NCBI RefSeq assembly: GCF_001747085.1
Contig: NZ_MDJD01000046.1
Location: 26,499-90,498, forward strand
Direction: 5' to 3'
Source of the DNA: Flavivirga aquatica
GTDB lineage: Bacteria; Bacteroidota; Bacteroidia; Flavobacteriales; Flavobacteriaceae
Length of the DNA stretch: 64,000 bases
The notes beneath the pieces were generated by a model. It did not search any database and was not told where the DNA came from. It was given only the letters and a program-made list of their open reading frames with translations. The position numbers were made by a program, and so were the translations under genes. Shown here in pieces: positions 47,827 to 55,746 of this stretch. The first letter of the stretch is position 1; each line of letters starts with the position of its first letter.

Positions 47827-49050
47827 ATGGCAACAGAGATTTTCTTATTAAATATATCGGGACAAGATAAGCCTGGATTAACTTCAAGTTTAACAGATGT
47901 TTTAGCAGAATATAAAGCTAAAGTGTTAGATATAGGACAAGCAAATATTCATGATACACTATCCTTAGGTATATTATTTGAAATTCAATCAGGAAAAAAA
48001 TCGGCAGCAGTTTTAAAAGATTTGCTTTTTAAGGCTTATGAGCTTGGTATTAAAGCCAAATTTAAACCAATTACACTTGAAGATTATGAAAATTGGGTAA
48101 CCCTTCAAGGTAAAGATCGATACATTGTTACTATTCTAGGAGAAAAACTAGCAGCAGAACAAATATCAGAAGTTACAAAAATAATTTCAGATAAGAATTT
48201 AAATATCGATTCAATAAAAAGACTTACAGGACGTCTATCGCTAGTTAAAGAAGAGGAATACCCTAGAGCATCTATACAATTATCTATAAGAGGAAAAATA
48301 GATGATAAAACAGAGTTTACCGAAAAATTCATGCAAATTTCGAGAGATTTAGATGTTGATATTGCATTTCAAGAAGATAATATTTATAGACGAAATAGAC
48401 GCTTAGTTTGTTTCGATATGGATTCCACACTAATACAAACCGAAGTTATTGATGAGCTAGCCGAATTAGCAGGTGTTGGAGAAGAAGTAAAAGCAATTAC
48501 GGAATCTGCAATGCAAGGAGAAATAGACTTTAACGAAAGTTTTATTAGTCGCATGAAGCTTTTAAAAGGTTTGAGCGAAGAAGTTCTTCAAGATGTTGCT
48601 GTTAAGTTACCTATAACAAAAGGAGCAAGAAGACTTATTGATACTTTAAAAAGTTACGGATTTAAAACCGCTATTCTATCAGGAGGATTTACATACTTTG
48701 GGCACTATTTACAAAAAGAATTGGGTATAGATTATGTATATGCAAATCAATTAGAAATTAAAAATGGTAAGCTAACAGGAGGTTACCTTGGGGATATTGT
48801 TGATGGAAATAAAAAAGCAGAATACCTTCAAGACATCGCAAAAAGAGAAGGTATAGATATTAGTCAAACCATTGCCATTGGAGATGGAGCAAACGACTTA
48901 CCAATGCTTAATCTTGCAGGGTTAGGAATTGCTTTTCATGCAAAACCAAAAGTAAAAGATAATGCACAAAGCTCTATATCTAGTATAGGTCTAGATGGTG
49001 TATTATATTTATTAGGATACCACGACAGACATATAGATTTAATTGAGTAG
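47827..49050 (+). CDS. serB: Phosphoserine phosphatase with N-terminal ACT domains
   Basis: This 407-residue protein has two ACT-like regulatory regions over about residues 1-175. The HAD domain starts with FDMDSTLIQTE, giving nucleophile Asp197 and Asp199. LSGGFTYFG is HAD motif II, and IGDGANDLPML the final metal-binding motif. It makes serine from phosphoserine in the cytoplasm; the ACT domains suggest control by an amino acid, probably serine. A good terminator follows about 110 bp later. Confidence 0.95.
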   Translation: MATEIFLLNISGQDKPGLTSSLTDVLAEYKAKVLDIGQANIHDTLSLGILFEIQSGKKSAAVLKDLLFKAYELGIKAKFKPITLEDYENWVTLQGKDRYIVTILGEKLAAEQISEVTKIISDKNLNIDSIKRLTGRLSLVKEEEYPRASIQLSIRGKIDDKTEFTEKFMQISRDLDVDIAFQEDNIYRRNRRLVCFDMDSTLIQTEVIDELAELAGVGEEVKAITESAMQGEIDFNESFISRMKLLKGLSEEVLQDVAVKLPITKGARRLIDTLKSYGFKTAILSGGFTYFGHYLQKELGIDYVYANQLEIKNGKLTGGYLGDIVDGNKKAEYLQDIAKREGIDISQTIAIGDGANDLPMLNLAGLGIAFHAKPKVKDNAQSSISSIGLDGVLYLLGYHDRHIDLIE

Positions 49051-49158
49051 TTTACTTAAAATAAATTTAAGTACTAAAGTTAAATACCAAAATAAGCTAT
49101 AATAAAGGTTTATTAAATTATTATAAAATAAGCTTAAAAATTATATTAAAGCAATTAT

Positions 49159-49190
49159 AAAAGTAAACAAGGTCATTGTTTACTTTTTTT
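49159..49190 (+). terminator. Intrinsic terminator downstream of serB
   Basis: The stem AAAAGTAAACAA / TTGTTTACTTTT has a 5-nt loop and runs straight into T residues. The rest of the 360-bp gap to the next gene holds nothing I can identify. Confidence 0.9.
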
Positions 49191-49412
49191 GTTTATAGGT
49201 GTTTATTTTTGAGCTAATTGTGGTGTTTTATTGAAAATAGTTATATGTTAAAAATTGGAGATTAAATATATAACCTTGTTTTAAGCTAAAAACTGTTTAC
49301 AACCTTATTAAAACTCTATTGTAAACTCTTTTTATTTTTTTATAAAAGTGTTATTTTGGCATGATTATTAATAGTATATTACCTATTGAGAATACCTTTA
49401 ACGAAAACGTTT

Positions 49413-52334
49413 ATGCGCCAAGTCTTTTTAATATTAGCTTCCTTTTTTTTTATATTTTGTACATCTGGTCAAACATCTGATAGCCCGTTAATTACTACCG
49501 ATGTTGAGGCTCAAAAAAAATGGGTAGATAGTGTTTATTCATCGATGACTCTAGCTGAGAAAGTTGGACAATTGTATATGGTTCAAGTCATGTCTAACCA
49601 AGACGAAGCAGAAAAAAACAAGATTGTACAGTTAATAAAAAAACATAATATAGGAGGTTTAATATATTCAAATGGAGGCCCTGTAAGACAAGCAAGTTTA
49701 AATAATGAATTACAAGCTTTATCTAAAAGACCTCTTTTAATTGGTATGGATGCAGAGTGGGGCTTAAGTATGCGACTAGATTCTACCTATGCTTTTCCTT
49801 GGAATATGACGCTTGGTGCTATAAAAAACAATAAACTTGTAGAACAAACAGGAAGACAAATAGGAGAGCATTGTAAGCGTATAGGTGTGCATTTTAATTT
49901 CGCGCCAGTTGTTGATATTAATACAAATCCTAAAAACCCTATTATTGGCAATCGATCTTTTGGAGAAGATAGAGATAATGTCACCGAGAAGGCTTTAGTA
50001 TTTATGAAAGGAATGCAGAGTGCAGGGGTTTTAGCAAATGCAAAACATTTCCCTGGTCATGGAGATACAGATCAAGATTCACATAAAACCTTACCAACAA
50101 TAAACTTTAATGAAAAGCGTATAGATTCTGTAGAATTATACCCTTATAGAAAACTAATAAAAGAAGGCCTTTCAAGTGTTATGGTAGCACATTTAAATGT
50201 GCCTAGTTTAGAACCACGAGAAGGGTTTCCTTCATCATTATCGAAACATATTGTAACAGATATTCTAAAAGACTCTTTGGGTTTTCAAGGACTTATATTT
50301 ACAGATGCGCTAACTATGAAAGGTGCTGCAAATTTTAGTGAATCTGGAGATATTGATTTAGCCGCATTTAAAGCGGGTAATGATGTCATGCTTATGTCTG
50401 AAGATGTTGGTATAGGCATTTCAAAAATTATTGAAGCTTATAACAAAGGTGAAATCACTGAGCCACGTTTAGAGCATTCTGTTAAAAAAATTCTCCAAGC
50501 AAAGTATAAAGTTGGTTTATATGATTATAAACCTGTTGGATTATATGATTTAGTTCAAGATTTAAATAGACCTAAAGATGATGCCTTATATGAAGAGCTT
50601 TTAGAAAATGCTATAACAGTAGTAAAGAATGATAACGATATATTACCGCTTACTAGATTAGAGAATAAAACGATAGCTTATGTGAAGTTGGGAGATGATA
50701 GTGGTTCTGCTTTTCTTAAAGAGTTAAAGAAATATGCTAAAATTCATAAAGTTCCATTTGATAATTTAGATGAATTAATGAAAAATTTACAGTCTTATAA
50801 TACGGTTATAGTAGGGTTTCATCGATCTAACGAAAGCCCATGGAAAAGTTATAAATTTTCAAATAAAGAACTTGTTTGGTTACATGAAATAGCAAGAACG
50901 CATACTGTTATTTTAGATGCTTTTGTGAAGCCTTACGCGCTTTCAGATATAAAAACAATAGAGAATATAGAAGGTATGGTAGTTAGTTATCAAAATAGTG
51001 AGATAGCACAACAAAAATCGGCACAACTTATTTTTGGAGCTATTGAATCTAAGGGATGTTTACCAGTATCAGTAGGAGATTATTTTGAAGTAGAAGCAGG
51101 TATTCAAAATAAATCTATTAAGCGTTTAGGCTATTCTAGTATTCCAGAACGTGTCGGTATAAATTCAGAAAAATTAAAAAGAATAGATTCTTTGGCGATG
51201 CTAGCTGTAAATGATAGTATGACACCTGGTATTCAGTTATTAGTTGCTAGAAAAGGTAAAGTTATCTATAATAAGAATTTTGGTAAACATACCTATGAGG
51301 GCAAAGAAAAAGTAGCCTTTGATGATATTTATGATGTGGCATCATTAACAAAAATATTAGCTACTTTACCCTTGCTTATGAAGCTGGAAGAGAAGGGCAT
51401 TGTATCGCTAAATAGTAAGTTGGCAAGTATTTTACCAGAATATAAGGGCTCAAATAAAGAAGAGATTACTATTAAAAGTATGTTGTCTCATTATGCCAGA
51501 TTAAGACCATGGGAACCATTCTATTACCGTACTTTGGATAGTATTACTAAAAAACCTAGCAAAAAATATTATAGAACAGAGCGTAGTAATAAATTTAATG
51601 TAGAAGTTTCTAAAAACTTGTTTATGCGTTCTGATTATCAGGATTCTATCACTAAAATAATAAAAGATTCAGACTTGCTATCACGTCTTAGATACAGGTA
51701 TAGCGATTTTCCTTATTATATTTTAAAGAAATTTATTGAAACTCATTACGACAAAACATTAGATGAGTTGGTTCAAGACCATATTTATAAGTCATTAGGA
51801 GCTAACTATACGATGTACAATCCTTACAATAAGATAAGTAATAAAAAAATAGTACCTACAGAAGTAGATGATTATTACAGGTATCAAAAAGTACATGGTT
51901 ATGTACATGATATGGGAGCTGCAATGCAAAATGGTGTTGGAGGGCATGCAGGTGTTTTTAGTAATGCTAACGATGTAGCAAAAATTATGCAAATGTATTT
52001 GCAAGAAGGTTATTATGGAGGAAAGCGGTATTTTAAAATAGAAACTATTAATAAGTTTAACAGATGTTATTATTGTGATAAAAGAAATAGGAGAGGGATT
52101 GGTTTTGATAAACCTCAATTAGGGGAAGCTGGACCAACATGTGGATGTGTTTCTATGAAAAGTTTTGGACATTCTGGGTTTACAGGAACCTATACTTGGG
52201 CAGATCCAGATGAAGAATTAGTATATGTTTTTTTAGCTAATAGAACGTACCCTAAAGCAGGTAAAAATTTACTATTAAAAACAAATATTAGAACAGATAT
52301 ACAACGCTTGATTTATGAAGCAATAGAAGATTAA
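49413..52334 (+). CDS. GH3 beta-N-acetylglucosaminidase / beta-lactamase-fold fusion
   Basis: The ATG at 49,413 (MRQVFLIL) is preferred to the TTG at 49,386 because it starts a standard signal peptide. The protein has about 973 residues. The GH3 domain (about 20-350) contains KHFPGHGDTDQDSH, the NagZ-type Asp-His acid/base loop, and FTDALTMKG with the nucleophile Asp. A GH3 C-terminal alpha/beta domain follows to about 570. A serine beta-lactamase/esterase-like domain comes last, with SLTK (Ser-x-x-Lys), RYSDF in place of Tyr-x-Asn, and HSGFTG. It probably releases GlcNAc from peptidoglycan or chitin fragments in the periplasm, and the second domain may act on muropeptides. Such fusions are known in Bacteroidota. 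bshA follows 43 bp later. Confidence 0.93.
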   Translation: MRQVFLILASFFFIFCTSGQTSDSPLITTDVEAQKKWVDSVYSSMTLAEKVGQLYMVQVMSNQDEAEKNKIVQLIKKHNIGGLIYSNGGPVRQASLNNELQALSKRPLLIGMDAEWGLSMRLDSTYAFPWNMTLGAIKNNKLVEQTGRQIGEHCKRIGVHFNFAPVVDINTNPKNPIIGNRSFGEDRDNVTEKALVFMKGMQSAGVLANAKHFPGHGDTDQDSHKTLPTINFNEKRIDSVELYPYRKLIKEGLSSVMVAHLNVPSLEPREGFPSSLSKHIVTDILKDSLGFQGLIFTDALTMKGAANFSESGDIDLAAFKAGNDVMLMSEDVGIGISKIIEAYNKGEITEPRLEHSVKKILQAKYKVGLYDYKPVGLYDLVQDLNRPKDDALYEELLENAITVVKNDNDILPLTRLENKTIAYVKLGDDSGSAFLKELKKYAKIHKVPFDNLDELMKNLQSYNTVIVGFHRSNESPWKSYKFSNKELVWLHEIARTHTVILDAFVKPYALSDIKTIENIEGMVVSYQNSEIAQQKSAQLIFGAIESKGCLPVSVGDYFEVEAGIQNKSIKRLGYSSIPERVGINSEKLKRIDSLAMLAVNDSMTPGIQLLVARKGKVIYNKNFGKHTYEGKEKVAFDDIYDVASLTKILATLPLLMKLEEKGIVSLNSKLASILPEYKGSNKEEITIKSMLSHYARLRPWEPFYYRTLDSITKKPSKKYYRTERSNKFNVEVSKNLFMRSDYQDSITKIIKDSDLLSRLRYRYSDFPYYILKKFIETHYDKTLDELVQDHIYKSLGANYTMYNPYNKISNKKIVPTEVDDYYRYQKVHGYVHDMGAAMQNGVGGHAGVFSNANDVAKIMQMYLQEGYYGGKRYFKIETINKFNRCYYCDKRNRRGIGFDKPQLGEAGPTCGCVSMKSFGHSGFTGTYTWADPDEELVYVFLANRTYPKAGKNLLLKTNIRTDIQRLIYEAIED

Positions 52335-52377
52335 GCGGTGATAATTAAAAAAATATTAAAATAAAGTCATTTAGAAT

Positions 52378-53514
52378 ATGAATATAGGTATAGTTTGTTA
52401 CCCTACATTTGGAGGTAGTGGAGTAGTAGCTACAGAATTGGGTTTAGAACTTTCTAAGCGAGGACATGAGGTTCATTTTATTACCTACAATCAGCCCGTT
52501 AGATTAGACTTATTAAGTAATCGGGTACATTACCATGAAGTAACTGTACCAGAATATCCGTTATTTCATTATCAACCTTATGAGCTTGCTTTATCAAGTA
52601 AATTAGTAGATATGGTAAAGCTACATAAAATAGAAATTTTACACGTACATTATGCGATACCGCATGCATATGCAGCTTATATGGCTAAAAAAATGCTACA
52701 AGAAGAAGGTGTAAATGTGCCAATTGTAACCACATTACATGGGACTGATATAACACTTGTAGGAAGTCATCCGTTTTATAAACCAGCAGTAACCTTTAGT
52801 ATAAATAAGTCTGATGCTGTTACTGCGGTTTCTAAAAGTTTAAAAGATGATACACTACGTTTATTTGATATTAAAAACGAGATAGATGTCGTTCCTAATT
52901 TTATAGATTTAGAAAAGTATAATCATGAGTTTACAGATTGTCAAAGAGCTATGATGGCTAATGATGATGAGAAAATAATCACTCATATTAGTAATTTAAG
53001 ACCAGTAAAACGCATACAAGATGTTATTAGCGTATTTCATAATATTCAAAAAGAAATACCTGCTAGGCTAATGTTTATAGGAGAAGGTCCTGAAAAAGAA
53101 AAAGTAGAGCAGCGCTGTCAAGAGTTAGGTATTTCAGATAAAGTGGTATTCTTTGGGAAAAGTAATGAAATAGATAAAATTTTATGTTTTACCGATTTAT
53201 TTTTACTCCCTTCAAAAACAGAAAGTTTTGGTTTAGCAGCATTAGAAGCTATGGCATCAGGAGTTCCTGTTATTTCTAGTAATACAGGCGGTATACCAGA
53301 AGTCAATATTCATGGGGTATCTGGGTTTTTAAGTCATGTTGGAGATGTTGATGATATGACTAAAAATGCATTACATATTTTAAGAGATGATAAGCGTTTA
53401 GAAACATTTAAAGGTAATGCCAGAAAGGAATCTTTAAAATTTGATCTTCATAATATAGTCCCACAATACGAAGCTATTTATGAAAGAACTTTAGCTAAGA
53501 ATTTAGTGTTGTAA
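52378..53514 (+). CDS. bshA: N-acetyl-alpha-D-glucosaminyl L-malate synthase
   Basis: This 378-residue GT4 glycosyltransferase starts IGIVCYPTFGGSGVVATELG, the BshA signature. HGTDITLVG and the C-terminal PSKTESFGLAALEAMASG with the ExxxxxxxE motif bind UDP-GlcNAc. It joins GlcNAc to L-malate, the first step of bacillithiol synthesis in the cytoplasm. bshB and bshC are not in the window. It follows the GH3 fusion gene closely, but a functional link is not obvious. Confidence 0.95.
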   Translation: MNIGIVCYPTFGGSGVVATELGLELSKRGHEVHFITYNQPVRLDLLSNRVHYHEVTVPEYPLFHYQPYELALSSKLVDMVKLHKIEILHVHYAIPHAYAAYMAKKMLQEEGVNVPIVTTLHGTDITLVGSHPFYKPAVTFSINKSDAVTAVSKSLKDDTLRLFDIKNEIDVVPNFIDLEKYNHEFTDCQRAMMANDDEKIITHISNLRPVKRIQDVISVFHNIQKEIPARLMFIGEGPEKEKVEQRCQELGISDKVVFFGKSNEIDKILCFTDLFLLPSKTESFGLAALEAMASGVPVISSNTGGIPEVNIHGVSGFLSHVGDVDDMTKNALHILRDDKRLETFKGNARKESLKFDLHNIVPQYEAIYERTLAKNLVL

Positions 53515-53552
53515 TGTCTGGTTTGCAAAAGTAAATAGCTTCATTTTCTAAA

Positions 53553-53600
53553 ATAAAAACCATGGTATTGAATTAATATTTGAATAACCATGGTTTTTAT
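53553..53600 (+). terminator. Bidirectional terminator between bshA and the SnoaL-like gene
   Basis: A perfect 14-bp stem ATAAAAACCATGGT / ACCATGGTTTTTAT lies between convergent genes, with an A-rich side and a T-rich side on each strand. Confidence 0.85.
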
Positions 53601-53603
53601 ATT

Positions 53604-53972
53604 TTAGGCTACATGTGTAAATAGTTTATTTACAATTTTCCACTGACCATTAATTTTAGCTAATGATAAGTAATCATAGTAATTATACCCTAGCATGGGT
53701 ACATGTAATTTCGCCATGGCTATTTTACCCATAATATCTATTCCTATAATACTCATTTTTAAAGTTTCGTTTAATTCCTCAGGGCTTTGTCTGTTTTTTA
53801 CTCCTTTAATATAGTCTTTTATACTTTTTAAATAGTCAACATTTTTAATATCTCCATAAAGGTATGCGTTTTTATGAAAACATGTTTCAAGTTTATTTAT
53901 GTCTCCATGAAAAATGCCTTCAAAGTAGGTTGTAATTAAATTTTCGATGTCTGCTATGCTTTCTTTGTACAT
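53604..53972 (-). CDS. NTF2/SnoaL-like small protein
   Basis: This 122-residue protein has the cone-shaped NTF2-like pattern: N-terminal helices (IENLITTYFEGIFHGD), a HKNAYLYGD turn, and C-terminal strands ending in NGQWKIVNKLF. It resembles the lumazine-binding-like family often found beside SDR enzymes. It may be an isomerase, a dehydratase or a binding protein; no catalytic residues can be assigned. It is the last gene of the tautomerase-SDR operon, 24 bp behind the SDR gene. Confidence 0.82.
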   Translation of the reverse strand: MYKESIADIENLITTYFEGIFHGDINKLETCFHKNAYLYGDIKNVDYLKSIKDYIKGVKNRQSPEELNETLKMSIIGIDIMGKIAMAKLHVPMLGYNYYDYLSLAKINGQWKIVNKLFTHVA

Positions 53973-53996
53973 AATATAGTTTATTAAATAAAATGG

Positions 53997-54740
53997 TTAA
54001 ATGTTATGACCTATGGTGTGCCCTCCAGCGACATTAATAGTTTCTCCTGTAATAAAATTAGCTTTGGCTAAATAATAGGCAGCTTCGGCAATTTCATTAG
54101 CTTCACCAATTCTATTTAATACATGCAGTCCTGCTAAACTATCAGCATCTTCAATACCCATTTTTCTTTGCAAAGGACTTCTTATTATTCCAGGAGCTAT
54201 GGTGTTTACTTTTATGTTGTTTTTTCCAAATTCTGTAGCTAATTGTCTTGTTAAAGCATGAATAGCACCTTTACTAGTAAGTGGAGCAGTAGCAGGGAAT
54301 CCGCCTATAGCATGTTCTACTAAAACAGTGCCTATATTAATAATAGAACCATTTTGTTGTTTTAGCATTTGAGGTATTACAGCTTGAGATGTAAAATAAG
54401 TGCCTTTTAAGTTTATATTCCAAAAACGATCTAAATCATTTTCTTCTACCTCAAGAAAAGGTTTAGGAGAGAATACGCCTGCATTATTTATTAGTACATC
54501 TATGGTTTTGAACTTTTTTATAGCTAACGCAGCTAGTTTTTTTCCTGTTTCTTGTTTACTAACATCTCCAGTTAAATAAATTACGTTTTCTGGAGCCCCA
54601 AAAGATTTATAAGTGTTGATTAAATTTTTTTCGTTGGATGAGTTCATAACAACAAAACTTCCTTTTTCAATAAAGTATCTTGCTATTTCTTTTCCTATTC
54701 CAGTTGATGCTCCTGTAATAATTACTGTTTTATTTTTCAT
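53997..54740 (-). CDS. Short-chain dehydrogenase/reductase-like protein without the catalytic Tyr
   Basis: This 247-residue protein has a normal SDR cofactor fold: TGASTGIG at residues 9-16, NNAG at 85-88 and the Asn of FWNINLKG. The active-site YxxxK, however, reads PLTSK: Lys157 is kept but Pro153 takes the Tyr position, and the preceding catalytic Ser is in a VNIGT-like context (INIGT). The C-terminus (IAPGIIRSPL, GETINVAGG) is typical. So it probably binds NAD(P) but may catalyse poorly, use another acid, or work in a non-redox role. It is 5 bp downstream of a tautomerase gene and 24 bp upstream of the SnoaL-like gene. Confidence 0.9.
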   Translation of the reverse strand: MKNKTVIITGASTGIGKEIARYFIEKGSFVVMNSSNEKNLINTYKSFGAPENVIYLTGDVSKQETGKKLAALAIKKFKTIDVLINNAGVFSPKPFLEVEENDLDRFWNINLKGTYFTSQAVIPQMLKQQNGSIINIGTVLVEHAIGGFPATAPLTSKGAIHALTRQLATEFGKNNIKVNTIAPGIIRSPLQRKMGIEDADSLAGLHVLNRIGEANEIAEAAYYLAKANFITGETINVAGGHTIGHNI

Positions 54741-54745
54741 GGCTT

Positions 54746-54940
54746 TTATTTTTTTGTTCCTGTGTATTGTATACCATTGATACCCCAGTTTTCTATTGGG
54801 ATTTCTTCAATAACGATATGAGTTGTTTTTGGGTTCTTGTTGAGAATATCAACAACTAGTTTTGTAGCACCTTCAATTAATAGGCGTTTTTGCTTTTTTG
54901 TTACCTCTTCATCGGTAACTTTAATATTAATGTATGGCAT
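54746..54940 (-). CDS. 4-oxalocrotonate tautomerase family enzyme
   Basis: This 64-residue protein is the usual length for the family. MPYINIKVTDE shows the Pro directly after Met, which becomes the catalytic N-terminal base once Met is removed. IEEIPIENWGINGIQY is the conserved C-terminal half. Family members tautomerise 2-hydroxymuconate-like dienols; the substrate here is unknown. It is the first gene of a three-gene - strand operon (tautomerase, SDR, SnoaL-like), directly downstream of a Crp/Fnr regulator gene and a CRP-like palindrome. Confidence 0.92.
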   Translation of the reverse strand: MPYINIKVTDEEVTKKQKRLLIEGATKLVVDILNKNPKTTHIVIEEIPIENWGINGIQYTGTKK

Positions 54941-54967
54941 TGTTTTTTTATTGAATTAATGACCATA

Positions 54968-54975
54968 CAAAGATG
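54968..54975 (-). promoter_or_regulatory. Putative -7 element of the tautomerase operon
   Basis: On the - strand the bases CATCTTTG differ from TANNTTTG at one position and lie 28 bp before the tautomerase ATG. No clear TTG box is seen upstream, as expected for an activator-dependent promoter. Confidence 0.4.
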
Positions 54976-55019
54976 AAGTGAAGTAAAAAAAATAAGAAGG
55001 ACGTACCTCACTTATTAAA

Positions 55020-55035
55020 AGTGATCTATATCACA
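55020..55035. promoter_or_regulatory. CRP/FNR-type palindromic operator
   Basis: AGTGATCTATATCACA is one base from the TGTGA-N6-TCACA consensus of CRP-type regulators. It is centred about 63 bp upstream of the start point implied by the -7 element at 54,968, close to the -61.5 of class I activator sites. The Crp/Fnr-family gene immediately upstream is the obvious candidate to bind it. Confidence 0.55.
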
Positions 55036-55081
55036 TGTATTAAAGAGTAATTAAATTTTTAGTATGAAAGAAAAGGCTTGT

Positions 55082-55645
55082 TTAGGGGGTTAATCGACTT
55101 AATGTTTCTCTAGAAACTCCTAAATAAGCAGCAATCATTTTTTTAGGTACGCGCTGAAACAATTTGGGATACTGTTCAAGAAGTAGGTTATAGCGTTCTT
55201 TAGTAGAGTTTTTTAATAATGATAAAATTCTATTTTGAAGAGCGATTCTCCCAACTTTACTTTTTTTAGCCCAAAAACGTTCCATTTTATGCATTTGAGC
55301 TGTAAGCTTTTCGCGGTTTTCAAAGGTAATATATAGTAATTCACTATCCTCAATACAATCTATGGATGTTTTAGAAGGGGTTCTTTTTATAAATGATTCA
55401 TAATCTGTAATCCACCAATTTTCCATTCCGAATTGAAGGATATGTGCTTTACCAGTATCGTCAATAAAATAACTTTTTAAACACCCTTTTATTATCCAAT
55501 ATTCTTTATTTACAATCTCGTTTTCTTGAACGATATATTGATGTTTACGTTTTTTAACGTGTTCAAAATGACTTAAAATAAAATCAAATTCTTCGTCTGT
55601 GAGACTAATAATTTCTTCTATATGTTGTCTTAATGGATGATTCAT
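55082..55645 (-). CDS. Crp/Fnr-family transcriptional regulator
   Basis: This 187-residue protein has an N-terminal cyclic-nucleotide-binding-like beta-roll (about residues 20-125) and a C-terminal helix-turn-helix (KKMIAAYLGVSRETLSRL). The cAMP phosphate-binding motif of true CRP is not visible, so the signal is unknown; a cysteine-poor N-terminus argues against an FNR-type Fe-S cluster. It is common for these regulators to control the neighbouring operon, here the tautomerase, SDR and SnoaL-like genes, and a matching palindrome lies 46 bp after its stop. Its own promoter was not found. Confidence 0.9.
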   Translation of the reverse strand: MNHPLRQHIEEIISLTDEEFDFILSHFEHVKKRKHQYIVQENEIVNKEYWIIKGCLKSYFIDDTGKAHILQFGMENWWITDYESFIKRTPSKTSIDCIEDSELLYITFENREKLTAQMHKMERFWAKKSKVGRIALQNRILSLLKNSTKERYNLLLEQYPKLFQRVPKKMIAAYLGVSRETLSRLTP

Positions 55646-55746
55646 TTATTGTTATAAAAGTTTAAGTAAATAAACTTTGAGTAAAAATGTATAGATAAAT
55701 AAGGAATATCAGTTTAATGATTTTAAGTATGTTTACTGTTAAGAGC

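Noticed and set aside
49386..49412. TTG start for the GH3 fusion
   Set aside because: The ATG at 49,413 starts a normal signal peptide; the extra nine residues add nothing recognisable.
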